Below, piece by piece: positions 1-9,692 of a stretch of 32,527 nucleotides of DNA. Every line of letters begins with the position of its first letter. The first letter of the stretch is position 1. The notes under the pieces are model-generated. The model did no database searches. It saw nothing but the letters and a program-made list of their open reading frames with translations, and was not told where the DNA came from. Position numbers and translations under genes: made by a program. The DNA comes from Sphaerotilus hippei (GTDB taxonomy: Bacteria > Pseudomonadota > Gammaproteobacteria > Burkholderiales > Burkholderiaceae_C): positions 1-32,527 of the forward strand of contig NZ_QJJS01000028.1 in NCBI RefSeq assembly GCF_003201595.1, given 5' to 3'.

Positions 1-140
1 GACAGCGCGCCCGAGGACTCGCGCACGCCCAGCGTGATCGAGCCGCTGTCCTTGATCTTCTTGAGGGTGTCGGTGCTCTGCGCCTGGGCGGCGCCGGTCA
101 CGACGAGGGCGGACAGCAGCAGGTTGAGGGTCTTGTTCAT
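1..140 (-). CDS. gltI: Glutamate/aspartate ABC transporter substrate-binding protein, N-terminal part (cut by window edge)
   Basis: Only the first 46 codons are visible. The protein opens with a Sec signal peptide (MNKTLNLLLSALVVTGAAQA, cleavage probably after AQA), then TDTLKKIKDSGSITLGVRES, the typical start of GltI-type periplasmic binding proteins where the first strand of the amino-acid-binding fold begins. The family captures L-glutamate and L-aspartate in the periplasm for an ABC importer. The gene starts 52 nt after the asparaginase stop on the same strand, so it is probably co-transcribed, and its paralogue lies at 1376-2269. The asparaginase product, aspartate, would be its substrate. 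The permease and ATPase genes presumably lie beyond the window edge. Confidence 0.8.
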   Translation of the reverse strand, partial: MNKTLNLLLSALVVTGAAQAQSTDTLKKIKDSGSITLGVRESSGAL

Positions 141-192
141 GGCGGATGGATCAGTGTTCAGGACGGGAAGGAATCCGATCGGTCGGGCCGGA

Positions 193-1359
<1,167 letters not shown>

Positions 1360-1375
1360 GGAAAGGGGCGCGGGG

Positions 1376-2269
1376 TCAACCGCGCGGCTGGTCGTCGGGC
1401 TGGCGGTAGAGCCTCAGCAGGTCCTCCGACGCAGGCCAGTTCAGGTTCAGCCCCTTGGGCGGGATCGGCCTCTGGAACCAGCGCTGATGGATCTTCAGGG
1501 CCTCGCCGGACTGCATCAGCCGCGTCAGCCCGAGGTCGACCACCCGCTTGAAGGCCGTGTCGCCGCGGCGCAGCATGCAGCCGTAGACCTCGGAGGACAT
1601 CGGCGCGCCGACGACCACCCAGTCCGAGGGCCGCGCCGCCTTGGCCCGCTCGCCGTAGAGCAGCGCGTCGTCGAGCATGAAGGCATCGGCCTGGCCGTCC
1701 TCGAGCAGGCGGAACGAGGCGCTGTGCTCCTTGGCCTGGACGATCTCGATGTCGCGGCCGCGGCGTTCGCTGAAGAGCCGCAGCAGCCGCTCGGAGGTGG
1801 TGCCCGAGGTGACGACGACCCGCCGGCCGGCCAGGTCGTCGAAGCCGTGGATGCCCGAGCCCTGGCGGGTCATCAGCCGGGTGCCGACCACGAAGATCGA
1901 CACCGAGAAGCCGACCTGGCGGGCCCGCTCGGCGTTGTGGGTGGTCGAGCCGCATTCGAGGTCGACGGTGCCGTTCTGGATCAGCGGGATGCGGTTCTGC
2001 GAGGTCAGCGGCACCAGCTTGATCGTCAGCGCCGGCAGCTTCAGCTCGGCCTTGACGGTCTCGAGCACCTTCAGCATCAGCTCGTGCGAATAGCCCACCA
2101 CCTGGTGGCGGCCGTCGTGGTAGGAGAACGGCACCGACGACTCGCGGTGGCCCAGCCGGATCGTGCCGGTCTCGGCGATGCGGCCGAGCGTGTCGAGCTC
2201 CTGGGCGCCCGCCTGCCGGCCGCTCGACAGCAGGATCAGCAGGCACAGCAGGGTGGCAAGGCGGTTCAT
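1376..2269 (-). CDS. GltI-like periplasmic amino-acid-binding protein
   Basis: This is an extracellular solute-binding protein family 3 member of about 297 residues. The signal peptide (MNRLATLLCLLILLSSGRQAGA, cleaved before QELDTL) is followed by TGTIRLGHRESSVPFSY and VVGYSHELMLKVLE, then the hinge-region segment RIPLIQNGTVDLECGSTT, all characteristic of glutamate/aspartate-binding GltI proteins. GltI relatives also recognise dicarboxylic amino-acid analogues, so the exact ligand is uncertain. It is the first gene of the minus-strand group that continues with asparaginase and a second gltI. An in-frame GTG lies directly before the chosen ATG (2272); neither has a strong Shine-Dalgarno sequence. 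The upstream gap holds a paired palindrome that could regulate the unit. Confidence 0.85.
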   Translation of the reverse strand: MNRLATLLCLLILLSSGRQAGAQELDTLGRIAETGTIRLGHRESSVPFSYHDGRHQVVGYSHELMLKVLETVKAELKLPALTIKLVPLTSQNRIPLIQNGTVDLECGSTTHNAERARQVGFSVSIFVVGTRLMTRQGSGIHGFDDLAGRRVVVTSGTTSERLLRLFSERRGRDIEIVQAKEHSASFRLLEDGQADAFMLDDALLYGERAKAARPSDWVVVGAPMSSEVYGCMLRRGDTAFKRVVDLGLTRLMQSGEALKIHQRWFQRPIPPKGLNLNWPASEDLLRLYRQPDDQPRG

Positions 2270-2405
2270 CACGATCTCAGCGGCAGGACGGGAGCGGCAT
2301 CATGAGCCCGTGATTTGCAGGAGCCGTGCCAGGCCGCAACCCCCCCGATCCGTGACGCAAGTCATTGATGTGCAAGCCATCTGGCCGGTGCGGGCCTGCG
2401 TCTGG

Positions 2406-2458
2406 ACGGATTTCCGTTCGCCGGGTGCCAGCTTGCGCACGGAAGTCCGTTCCGTGCG
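2406..2458. promoter_or_regulatory. Paired palindromic operator candidate (ACGGA-N2-TCCGT twice)
   Basis: The 267-nt gap between the divergent gltI-like and diguanylate cyclase genes contains ACGGATTTCCGT at 2406-2417 and ACGGAAGTCCGT at 2439-2450, with centres 33 bp apart (about three helical turns). The second copy lies inside a larger 9-bp dyad, CGCACGGAA-GTCCG-TTCCGTGCG (2436-2458). Repeated, phased palindromes in a divergent promoter region suggest a dimeric transcription factor site. The regulator is unknown, and either flanking gene could be the target. Confidence 0.45.
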
Positions 2459-2539
2459 ACCCGGCGGATCCGCCCCACCATCAAGTCGCGGCGCGCGACG
2501 CCGACAACCCGGACAGTCGCCTGCGTTGATGCCCTCTGC

Positions 2540-3754
2540 ATGTCCTCCCACGATCTCGTCGCGCTGATCCAGCTGGTCGGCTTCCAGATGCTGCTGTATG
2601 CGGGCATGTGGGTGGCCGCGTACGCGATCGTCGGCGAGGAGCGTGCCGCCGTGCGGCACTGGCTGGCTTTCTCGCTGCTGTCCGGCCTGGGCCTGCTGCT
2701 GATCGGGCTGCGCCCTCACGGCCATCCCTGGGTGACCCACACCCTGCCCAATCTGTGCTTCGTGCTCAGCTTCGTCGCGGTGCGCCGCGGCAGCGAGCTG
2801 TTCCTGCGCATGCGCCCGCTCGACCTCGAGCATGCGGTGCTCACGTGCGGCGCGGTGTCGATGCTGCTGCTGGTGGGGCCCGACCCGGCCGACGTGGCGC
2901 CGCGGGTGGCCACGGTGTCGGGGGTGGCGGCCTGGGTGCTGCTGCGCTCGAGCTGGGTCGGCTTCGCGCCGGTGCACCAGCAGTTCGGCGAGCGCACCGC
3001 CTGGGCGGCCACGCTGGTGCCGGCGCTGTTCGGGCTGCTGCACTTCCTGCGCATGGCCCGGGCGGTGGCCTCGCCGGAGCAGTCGATGGAGCTCGACACG
3101 CCCGTGCTGATCAACCAGGCGGTGCTGTACTTCAGCATGGTCGCGGCCGCGGTCTTCAACCTGCTGTTCCTGTTCCTGATCGTGCTGCGACTGATGGCGC
3201 GGCTGACCTATCTGGCCCAGCGCGATCCGCTGACCGGCCTGCTCAACCGGCGCGCGATGCAGGGGCTGCTGGAGCGCGAGTGGCAGCGTTACGCCCGGCT
3301 GCGCCAGTCCTTCGCGCTGATCAGCCTCGACGTCGACCACTTCAAGCGGGTCAACGACCACCATGGTCACGAGGCCGGCGACCGGGCGCTGGTGCATGTC
3401 GCGCAGCTGCTGCAGGGCCAGGCGCGCGAGCTCGACGGCGTGGCGCGCATGGGGGGCGAGGAGTTCCTGCTGATCCTGCCGGGCCACGAGGTCTCGATGG
3501 CGGCCCAGGCGGCCGAGCGGCTGCGCCAGGCGCTGGCGGGCGGCCCGGTGATGCTGCGCGAGGGCCTGGACTGGCCGCTGACGGCCAGCTTCGGCGTGGC
3601 CGCGCCGCGCCCCGGCGACCACGAGCTCGAGGACGTGCTGCGCCGCGCCGACGAGGCGCTCTACCGCGCCAAGGCGGCCGGGCGCAACCGTGTCGTGGTC
3701 CAGCCGCCGGGGTCGTCCGACCACGAGCCGGTGGTGCAGGCCTGCACCGGCTGA
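2540..3754 (+). CDS. Membrane-anchored diguanylate cyclase (GGDEF protein)
   Basis: Makes cyclic di-GMP from two GTP. The 404-residue protein has an N-terminal membrane region of roughly six hydrophobic segments (about residues 5-220) with no recognised soluble sensor domain, then a GGDEF domain from about 225 to 390. The active-site motif is GGEEF (305-309), a catalytically competent variant. The auto-inhibitory I-site RELD (296-299) lies exactly five residues before it, so product feedback is expected. The phosphate/Mg region LDVDHFKRVND (263-273) is intact. The start at 2540 puts the protein directly in front of its first membrane helix; no clear Shine-Dalgarno sequence is visible. It ends 12 nt from the convergent acetyltransferase gene. 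The signal it senses cannot be read from the sequence. Confidence 0.93.
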   Translation: MSSHDLVALIQLVGFQMLLYAGMWVAAYAIVGEERAAVRHWLAFSLLSGLGLLLIGLRPHGHPWVTHTLPNLCFVLSFVAVRRGSELFLRMRPLDLEHAVLTCGAVSMLLLVGPDPADVAPRVATVSGVAAWVLLRSSWVGFAPVHQQFGERTAWAATLVPALFGLLHFLRMARAVASPEQSMELDTPVLINQAVLYFSMVAAAVFNLLFLFLIVLRLMARLTYLAQRDPLTGLLNRRAMQGLLEREWQRYARLRQSFALISLDVDHFKRVNDHHGHEAGDRALVHVAQLLQGQARELDGVARMGGEEFLLILPGHEVSMAAQAAERLRQALAGGPVMLREGLDWPLTASFGVAAPRPGDHELEDVLRRADEALYRAKAAGRNRVVVQPPGSSDHEPVVQACTG

Positions 3755-3766
3755 ACCGCGGGCCCG

Positions 3767-4366
3767 TCAGGCCTCGCGGGGCCGGTCGAGCTGGTGCAGC
3801 AGGTGGGCCCGGACCTCGGGCCACTCGCCACGCGCCAGGCTGTACATCACCGTGTCGCGCACCGTGCCGTCGCGGCGCAGCGCGTGGTGGCGCAGCACGC
3901 CGTCCTTGCGCGCGCCCAGGCGCTCGATGGCCCGCTGGCTGGCGAAGTTGTAGTGGTCGGTGCGCCAGCCCACCAGCTGTGCGCCGAGCGTGTCGAAGGC
4001 GTGCTCGAGCAGCAGCAGCTTGCAGCTGGTGTTGACCGCGCTGCGCTGCACCCGGCGTGCATACCAGGTCCAGCCGATCTCGAGCCGGTCGATGGCCGGC
4101 ACGATGTCGTGGTAGCTGGTGCAGCCGATCACCTGGCCGGTGGCCCGCTCGATCACCGCGAAGGGCAGGCGGTGGCCCGCGGCCTGACCGGCCAGCGCGG
4201 CGTCGATGTAGGCGCGGGTCTGCTGCGGCTCGGGCACCGAGGTGACCCGCACGGTCCACAGCTCGCCGTCGGCCGCCGCCGCCTTCAGGCCTTCTTCATG
4301 CTGCAGGCCCAGCGGCTCCAGGCGCACGGGGCCACGCTGCAGCGTGACCGGGGTGATGTCGAGCAT
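3767..4366 (-). CDS. GNAT-family N-acetyltransferase (RimJ/RimL type)
   Basis: This 199-residue protein fits the acetyl-CoA-dependent GNAT family most similar to RimJ/RimL ribosomal-protein acetyltransferases. It opens with VRLEPLGLQHEEGL, continues with the VIERATGQVIGCTSYHDI beta-strand region (about 71-88), then RLEIGWTWYARRVQRSAVN and the late NFASQRAIERLGARKDGVLR segment in which the conserved Asn and the glycine before the final strands are found. Such proteins often modify peptides, antibiotics or small amines, and the substrate here is unknown. It starts 16 nt after the MoxR stop on the same strand, so the two are very likely one transcript. Confidence 0.85.
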   Translation of the reverse strand: MLDITPVTLQRGPVRLEPLGLQHEEGLKAAAADGELWTVRVTSVPEPQQTRAYIDAALAGQAAGHRLPFAVIERATGQVIGCTSYHDIVPAIDRLEIGWTWYARRVQRSAVNTSCKLLLLEHAFDTLGAQLVGWRTDHYNFASQRAIERLGARKDGVLRHHALRRDGTVRDTVMYSLARGEWPEVRAHLLHQLDRPREA

Positions 4367-4382
4367 GCGGGTCTCCGGTCGG

Positions 4383-5237
<855 letters not shown>

Positions 5238-5382
5238 GGGCGTGCGGGCCTGCAGGTGGAAGGACGGGGAGGGGGCGCCAGCCGGGTCGGCCGGTCCGGA
5301 TCCAGTATATCGGCGCCCTCCGGCCGGGCGATCGGCCGCGCGGGCGCGGTGACAGTGTGTCCCGGTCGCAGGACAGCCTGCG

Positions 5383-5457
5383 GGCCCGCGGGCCGTGGCC
5401 GCCCCGCCCGCCGGCCCGGCGGGCCCCGCCGACCCCGGGAATCCACCGGGGTCGGCG
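5383..5457. promoter_or_regulatory. Cluster of three GC-rich dyads in the moxR / H4MPT intergenic region
   Basis: Three consecutive perfect palindromes occur in 75 bp: GGCCCGCGGGCC (5383-5394), GCCCGCCG-GCC-CGGCGGGC (5406-5424), and a 12-bp stem CGCCGACCCCGG / CCGGGGTCGGCG with a 7-nt loop (5427-5457). The last is 56 nt upstream of the first H4MPT gene and has no T-run. It may be a leader hairpin or a regulator site for the C1 operon. A TATACT hexamer on the minus strand (5309-5304) could be the moxR -10 box, but no matching -35 is obvious. Confidence 0.4.
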
Positions 5458-5512
5458 TGGAATACCGCTTGCAGATCCGCAGGTCCAGACCAACGACCTC
5501 CGGGCTCCTGTC

Positions 5513-6571
5513 ATGACCACCACGGCTGCCGGTACCGCCTCTCCCGTCGCGACCCCGCTGGACCGCGCCGTGACGGTCGACGCCCCCGCGCGACTGCACC
5601 TGGGTTTCCTTGATCCGGCGGGCACGCTGGGGCGGCGCTTCGGCAGCCTCGGCCTGGTGGTGCAGGGGCTGTCGACCCGCATCGTGCTGCGGGCGGCGGC
5701 GCAGGACCGGGTCAGCGCCGATCACCCGGACGCCGCGGCCGACCTGGACCGGGCCGCGGCCCACCTGCGCCAGCTGCAGGCCCGCAGCGGCTGCGAGCAG
5801 CCGCTGCACCTGCACCTGGTGCACACGCTGGCGCCGCACAGCGGCCTGGGCTCGGGCACGCAGCTGGCGCTGGCGATCGGGCGGGGCTTCGCGCGCTGGC
5901 ACGGGCTGGCCTTGTCGAGCGCCGAGCTGGCGGCCTGGCTGGGGCGTGGACGCCGCTCGGGCATCGGCATCGCCGGCTTCGACCAGGGCGGGCTGCTGCT
6001 GGACGGCGGACCGATGGCCGACGGCCGCCCGGCGCCGCTGCTGGCCCGCCTGGGCCTGCCGCCGGCCTGGCGGGTGCTGGTGGTCAGCGATCCGTCCCGC
6101 AGCGGCCTGTCCGGCCCGGCCGAGCAGCAGGCGCTGGCCCGGCTCGCGCCGCTGGGCCGGGCCCAGGCCGCCGAGATCTGTCACGAGACGCTGATGCGGG
6201 TGCTGCCCGGCGCGGCCGGCGACGACTTCGCCAGCTGCGCGGCCGGCATCAGCCGCATCCAGCAGGTGCTGGGCGAACACTTCGCGCCGGCACAGCACGG
6301 CGAGCCCTACACCAGCCCCGCGGTGGGCCGGCTGATGCGCTGGCTGGCGCATGCCGCGCGGAACGTCGACGGCGACACGCCTGCCGGCGCGGGCATCGGC
6401 CAGAGCTCCTGGGGGCCGACCGGCTTCGCGCTGCTGCCTTCGGCCGAGCGGGCGCAGGCCCTGCTGCAGGCCGCGCGCGCCGCGGGCGTGGTGGAGGACC
6501 GGCTGCGGCTGCGCATCGTCGCCGTGCGTGACCAGGGCGCCACCGTCATCGACACCCGCAGCGACCGCTGA
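5513..6571 (+). CDS. mptG: Beta-ribofuranosylaminobenzene 5'-phosphate synthase (H4MPT biosynthesis)
   Basis: Catalyses an early committed step of tetrahydromethanopterin synthesis: condensation of phosphoribosyl pyrophosphate with an aromatic acid (4-aminobenzoate or 4-hydroxybenzoate), releasing CO2 and pyrophosphate. The 352-residue protein has the family opening VDAPARLHLGFLD (22-34) and the GHMP-like glycine-rich loop HSGLGSGTQLALAIG (109-123). GIGIAGFDQGGLLLDGG follows, matching the central family motif, and AGIGQSSWGPTGFAL near the C-terminus. I chose ATG 5513; an open frame extends to a GTG at 5357 but runs through the palindrome cluster and encodes a low-complexity Pro/Arg stretch. 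It heads the C1 cluster, 35 nt before mtdB. Confidence 0.92.
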   Translation: MTTTAAGTASPVATPLDRAVTVDAPARLHLGFLDPAGTLGRRFGSLGLVVQGLSTRIVLRAAAQDRVSADHPDAAADLDRAAAHLRQLQARSGCEQPLHLHLVHTLAPHSGLGSGTQLALAIGRGFARWHGLALSSAELAAWLGRGRRSGIGIAGFDQGGLLLDGGPMADGRPAPLLARLGLPPAWRVLVVSDPSRSGLSGPAEQQALARLAPLGRAQAAEICHETLMRVLPGAAGDDFASCAAGISRIQQVLGEHFAPAQHGEPYTSPAVGRLMRWLAHAARNVDGDTPAGAGIGQSSWGPTGFALLPSAERAQALLQAARAAGVVEDRLRLRIVAVRDQGATVIDTRSDR

Positions 6572-6606
6572 CCGAGATCCCGAACCCCGACCGACGAGAG
6601 CACGCC

Positions 6607-7515
6607 ATGGAACGCCCCTACATCCTCCACCTCTTCACGCCGGGCGCGCAGATGAGCCCGTTCGACATCAACATGGCGGCCGACGCCGGCTACCAGGTGC
6701 TGGCGCCGTACTGCGGCGTGACGCTCGACGGCGTGGCCGCGCTGACGCAGGACACCATCTTCTCGCGCAGCCCCAAGGGCCTGGCGCGCACCGGCATCTT
6801 CATCGGCGGACGCGACGCGCTGCTGGCCGCCGACATGCTCGAGCGGGCCCGCCGCGCGCTGGTGCCGCCGTTCGCGGTCTCGCTGATGGCCGATCCCAGC
6901 GGCGCCTACACCACCGCGGCGGCGATGGTCGCCTGCGTCGAGTCGGTCCTGCAGCAGCACCATGGCAGCGGCCTGGCCGGCCGGCGGGTGCTCGTGCTGG
7001 GGGGCACCGGGCCGGTGGGCCGCATCGCCGCGGTGATCGCCGCCCGCTGCGGCGCCGACGTGGCGCTGTCCAGCCATGGCGGCCAGGCGACCGCCGCCAG
7101 TGCCGCCAGTGCCACCGGCCAGCGCTTCGGTGTCACGCTGGGGGCGGTGTCCGGGGCCGGGCCGGCCGATCTGCAGGCCTCGATCGCCGATGCCGAGGTG
7201 CTGCTGGCCTGCGCGGCCGCCGGGGTCCAGGTGGTGGGGGCGGCCGACCTGCCGGCGGCCCGCCGGCTGCGGGTGGTGGCCGACCTCAACGCCGTGCCGC
7301 CCGAAGGGGTGGCCGGGGTGGGCGTGATGGACGACGGTCGTCCGATCGAGGGCAGCCCGGCGGTGGGCATCGGCGCGCTGGCGATCGGCAACGTCAAGTA
7401 CCAGACCCAGCAGCAGCTGCTGCGCCTCATGCACGAGGCCGAGAAGCCCCAGGTGCTGGATTTCACCCAGGCCTTCGAGCGGGCCCGCGTGCTGCGCGGC
7501 GGGAGCGTGGCGTGA
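6607..7515 (+). CDS. mtdB: NAD(P)-dependent methylene-tetrahydromethanopterin dehydrogenase
   Basis: Oxidises methylene-H4MPT to methenyl-H4MPT using NAD+ or NADP+ in the cytoplasm, the first oxidation after formaldehyde capture. The 302-residue protein opens with ILHLFTPGAQMSPFDINMAADAG (split motif at residues 6-28), diagnostic of the MtdA/MtdB family, and has a Rossmann loop VLVLGGTGPVG (128-138). Placement among H4MPT genes and the length favour MtdB over MtdA. The C-terminal VGIGALAIGNVKYQTQ segment is also conserved in this family. The stop overlaps the next gene's GTG start by 4 nt (GTGA), implying translational coupling. Confidence 0.94.
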   Translation: MERPYILHLFTPGAQMSPFDINMAADAGYQVLAPYCGVTLDGVAALTQDTIFSRSPKGLARTGIFIGGRDALLAADMLERARRALVPPFAVSLMADPSGAYTTAAAMVACVESVLQQHHGSGLAGRRVLVLGGTGPVGRIAAVIAARCGADVALSSHGGQATAASAASATGQRFGVTLGAVSGAGPADLQASIADAEVLLACAAAGVQVVGAADLPAARRLRVVADLNAVPPEGVAGVGVMDDGRPIEGSPAVGIGALAIGNVKYQTQQQLLRLMHEAEKPQVLDFTQAFERARVLRGGSVA

Positions 7516-8681
7516 CCCGCCTCGTGCTGGCCGGCGTGTCGGTGCGCGCCCTGGCGCAGGCCGCGCGGCGCGACGGCCTGGACGTGGTGGCGTTCGATGC
7601 TTTCGGTGACGCCGACACCCGCGAGGCCTGCGAGCGCTGGCAGCCGCTGCCGGCCCGCCCGGGGTCGCCGGTCGACGGCGAGGCGCTCGCCGCCTGCCTG
7701 CATGCGCTGGTGCGGCAGGATGGGCGCGAGTGGCTGGGCTGGGTGCCGGGCAGCGGCTTCGAGCCCCGCGACAGCGGCCTCGAGGCGGCGGCCGAGGCGC
7801 TGCCGCTGCTGGGCACGACCCCGGCCGCGGTGCGTCGGGTGCGCGACCCCGCGTTCTTCTTCGGCGTGCTCGACGCCCGTGGCATCGAGCACCCGCCGGT
7901 GCAGCTGCGGCCCGTGACGTCCCGCGGCTGGCTGCGCAAGGACTTCGGCGGCAGCGGCGGCGAGCACATCCATGCCGCCGACGCGCCGGATCTGCCCCCC
8001 GCCACCGGTCAGACCTACTGGCAGCAGTGGATGGCCGGCCAGCCCCTGTCGCTGACGCTGATCGGCAACGGCAGCCGGGCCGCGCTGCTGGGGGCCAACC
8101 GCCTGCTGTGCGGCACCGACGCCGCCCATCCCTGGCGCTACACCGGCGTGATCGGGCCGCTGCCCTGGCCGTCCGGGCGCCAGCAGACCGCCTGGCAGGG
8201 CCTGGCCGACCGGCTGGTCGCCGCCTTCGAGCTGCGGGGCCTGTGCGGCATCGACCTGCTGCTCGACGGTGAGCGCTGCCTGGTGCTGGAGGTCAATGCC
8301 CGCCCGCCCGCCAGCCTGGTGCTGTACGGCCGTGGCGGCGGGCTGATGCAGGCCCATCTGCGAGCCTGCTGCCAGGGCCGCCTGCCCGATGCGGCGGCGC
8401 TGGCCGCGCTGCGTGGTGGCCTGGCGGCGGACGCGATGGAGGTGGGGGGGCAGGCCGTCGTGCATGCCCCCCGGCCGCTGCGCCTGGACCCGCGCCAGCT
8501 CGAGCGGCTGAGGCAAGACCGGCGCACGACGCACGATCTGCACGACCTTCCCTCGGCACCGATCGAGGTGGCGGCGTGGCAGCCGGTCTGCAGCGTCAGC
8601 GCCCGGGCCGCCGATCCCGACACGGTGGCTCGCCTGCTGAGCCAGCGCCACGATCACATCCTGAACCTGCTGGACACCTGA
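7512..8681 (+). CDS. ATP-grasp protein of the bacterial H4MPT cluster (Orf17-like)
   Basis: This is a 389-residue ATP-grasp-fold protein. It has an N-terminal pre-ATP-grasp segment (TRLVLAGVSVRALAQAARR), a central RKDFGGSGGEHIH glycine-rich loop and the metal-binding strand CLVLEVNARPPAS near 260-272. Proteins of this type occur in methylotroph H4MPT clusters (the orf17 group). They are thought to form an amide or ester bond during pterin or methylofuran cofactor assembly, but I know of no firmly assigned reaction. The GTG start overlaps the mtdB stop by 4 nt, and mch begins 2 nt after its stop, so it is translated with two core enzymes of the pathway. Confidence 0.75.
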   Translation: MTRLVLAGVSVRALAQAARRDGLDVVAFDAFGDADTREACERWQPLPARPGSPVDGEALAACLHALVRQDGREWLGWVPGSGFEPRDSGLEAAAEALPLLGTTPAAVRRVRDPAFFFGVLDARGIEHPPVQLRPVTSRGWLRKDFGGSGGEHIHAADAPDLPPATGQTYWQQWMAGQPLSLTLIGNGSRAALLGANRLLCGTDAAHPWRYTGVIGPLPWPSGRQQTAWQGLADRLVAAFELRGLCGIDLLLDGERCLVLEVNARPPASLVLYGRGGGLMQAHLRACCQGRLPDAAALAALRGGLAADAMEVGGQAVVHAPRPLRLDPRQLERLRQDRRTTHDLHDLPSAPIEVAAWQPVCSVSARAADPDTVARLLSQRHDHILNLLDT

Positions 8682-8683
8682 AC

Positions 8684-9688
8684 ATGACCTTGCACCAAGC
8701 GCCCTGGCGAGATTCCCCGCTGCGTGTCAACGAACGTGCGGCCGTGCTGGTCGACCGGCTCTGCGCCGAGGCCGATGCGCTGCAGGTGCGCGTGCACCGC
8801 GACGAGCGGGGCCTGTGCCTGATCGATGCCGGCATCACGGTGCCCGGCAGCGTCGGCGCGGGCCTGCTGATCGGCGAGATCTGCATGGGCGGCCTGGGCC
8901 GGGTGCGCCTGGGCACCGGGGCGCGGCCCGGCTGGCCGACCTGGCTGGAGGTGTCCAGCGACCAGCCGGTGCTGGCCTGCCTGGCCAGCCAGTACGCCGG
9001 CTGGAGCCTGTCGGCCACGAAGGAGGAGACCGGAGGCAAGCGCTTCTTCGCCCTCGGCTCCGGTCCGGCCCGCGCGCTGGCCGGGCGCGAGCCGCTGTTC
9101 GACGAGCTGGGCTATCGGGACCGGCCGGGCCGCGCCGTGCTGGTGCTCGAGGTCGATCGTGAGCCCCCTGCGGTGGTGATCGACAAGGTGCTGCGCGACT
9201 GCGGCCTGTCGCCCGCGCAGCTGACCTTCATCCTGACCCCCACCACCAGCCTGGCCGGCACGACCCAGGTGGTCGCCCGGGTGCTGGAGGTGGCGCTGCA
9301 CAAGGCCCACACCGCCGGCTTCGCGCTGGATCACATCGTCGGCGGCTCGGCCTGCGCGCCGCTGCCGCTGCCCAGCCCCGATGGGGTGCAGGCCATGGGG
9401 CGAACCAACGACGCCATCCTCTACGGCGGCCAGGTGCACCTGAGCGTCGCCGGGGAGCTGGTGGCCGCGCGCGCGCTGGCCGAGCGCCTGCCGTCGCTGC
9501 GCTCGCGTGACCATGGCCGGCCGTTCGCCGAGCTGTTCGAGCAGGCCGGACACGACTTCTACCGCATCGACCCCGAGCTGTTCGCCCCGGCCGAGGTCTG
9601 GGTCAGCCACCTGGGCAGCGGCCAGACCTTCCACGGCGGCCGGCTCGACCTGGCGCTGCTGCAGCGTGCCTGGCTGCAGGAGGCCTGA
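8684..9688 (+). CDS. mch: Methenyl-tetrahydromethanopterin cyclohydrolase
   Basis: Converts N5,N10-methenyl-H4MPT to N5-formyl-H4MPT in the formaldehyde oxidation branch. The 334-residue protein shows the family pattern throughout: SVNERAAVLVDRL-like start, DAGITVPGSVGAGLLIGEICMGGLG (residues about 46-70, quoted in part), the segment QYAGWSLSATKEETGGKRF-type motif near 105-125, and FILTPTTSLAGTTQVVARVLE near 184-204. The GGSACAPLPLPSPD segment and the C-terminal VWVSHLGSGQTFHGG-like region are also typical. The length is normal for the family. It starts 2 nt after the ATP-grasp stop and is followed within 4 nt by another ATP-grasp gene. Confidence 0.96.
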   Translation: MTLHQAPWRDSPLRVNERAAVLVDRLCAEADALQVRVHRDERGLCLIDAGITVPGSVGAGLLIGEICMGGLGRVRLGTGARPGWPTWLEVSSDQPVLACLASQYAGWSLSATKEETGGKRFFALGSGPARALAGREPLFDELGYRDRPGRAVLVLEVDREPPAVVIDKVLRDCGLSPAQLTFILTPTTSLAGTTQVVARVLEVALHKAHTAGFALDHIVGGSACAPLPLPSPDGVQAMGRTNDAILYGGQVHLSVAGELVAARALAERLPSLRSRDHGRPFAELFEQAGHDFYRIDPELFAPAEVWVSHLGSGQTFHGGRLDLALLQRAWLQEA

Positions 9689-9692
9689 GGCC

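Noticed and set aside
5357-5512. N-terminal extension of the beta-RFAP synthase from a GTG at 5357
   Set aside because: The extra 52 residues are Pro/Arg low-complexity encoded by the palindrome cluster and do not belong to the family.
6906-8657. 583-codon minus-strand open frame opposite mtdB and the ATP-grasp gene
   Set aside because: No motif, repetitive Gln/Arg/Gly composition, and antisense to two genes with clear signatures.
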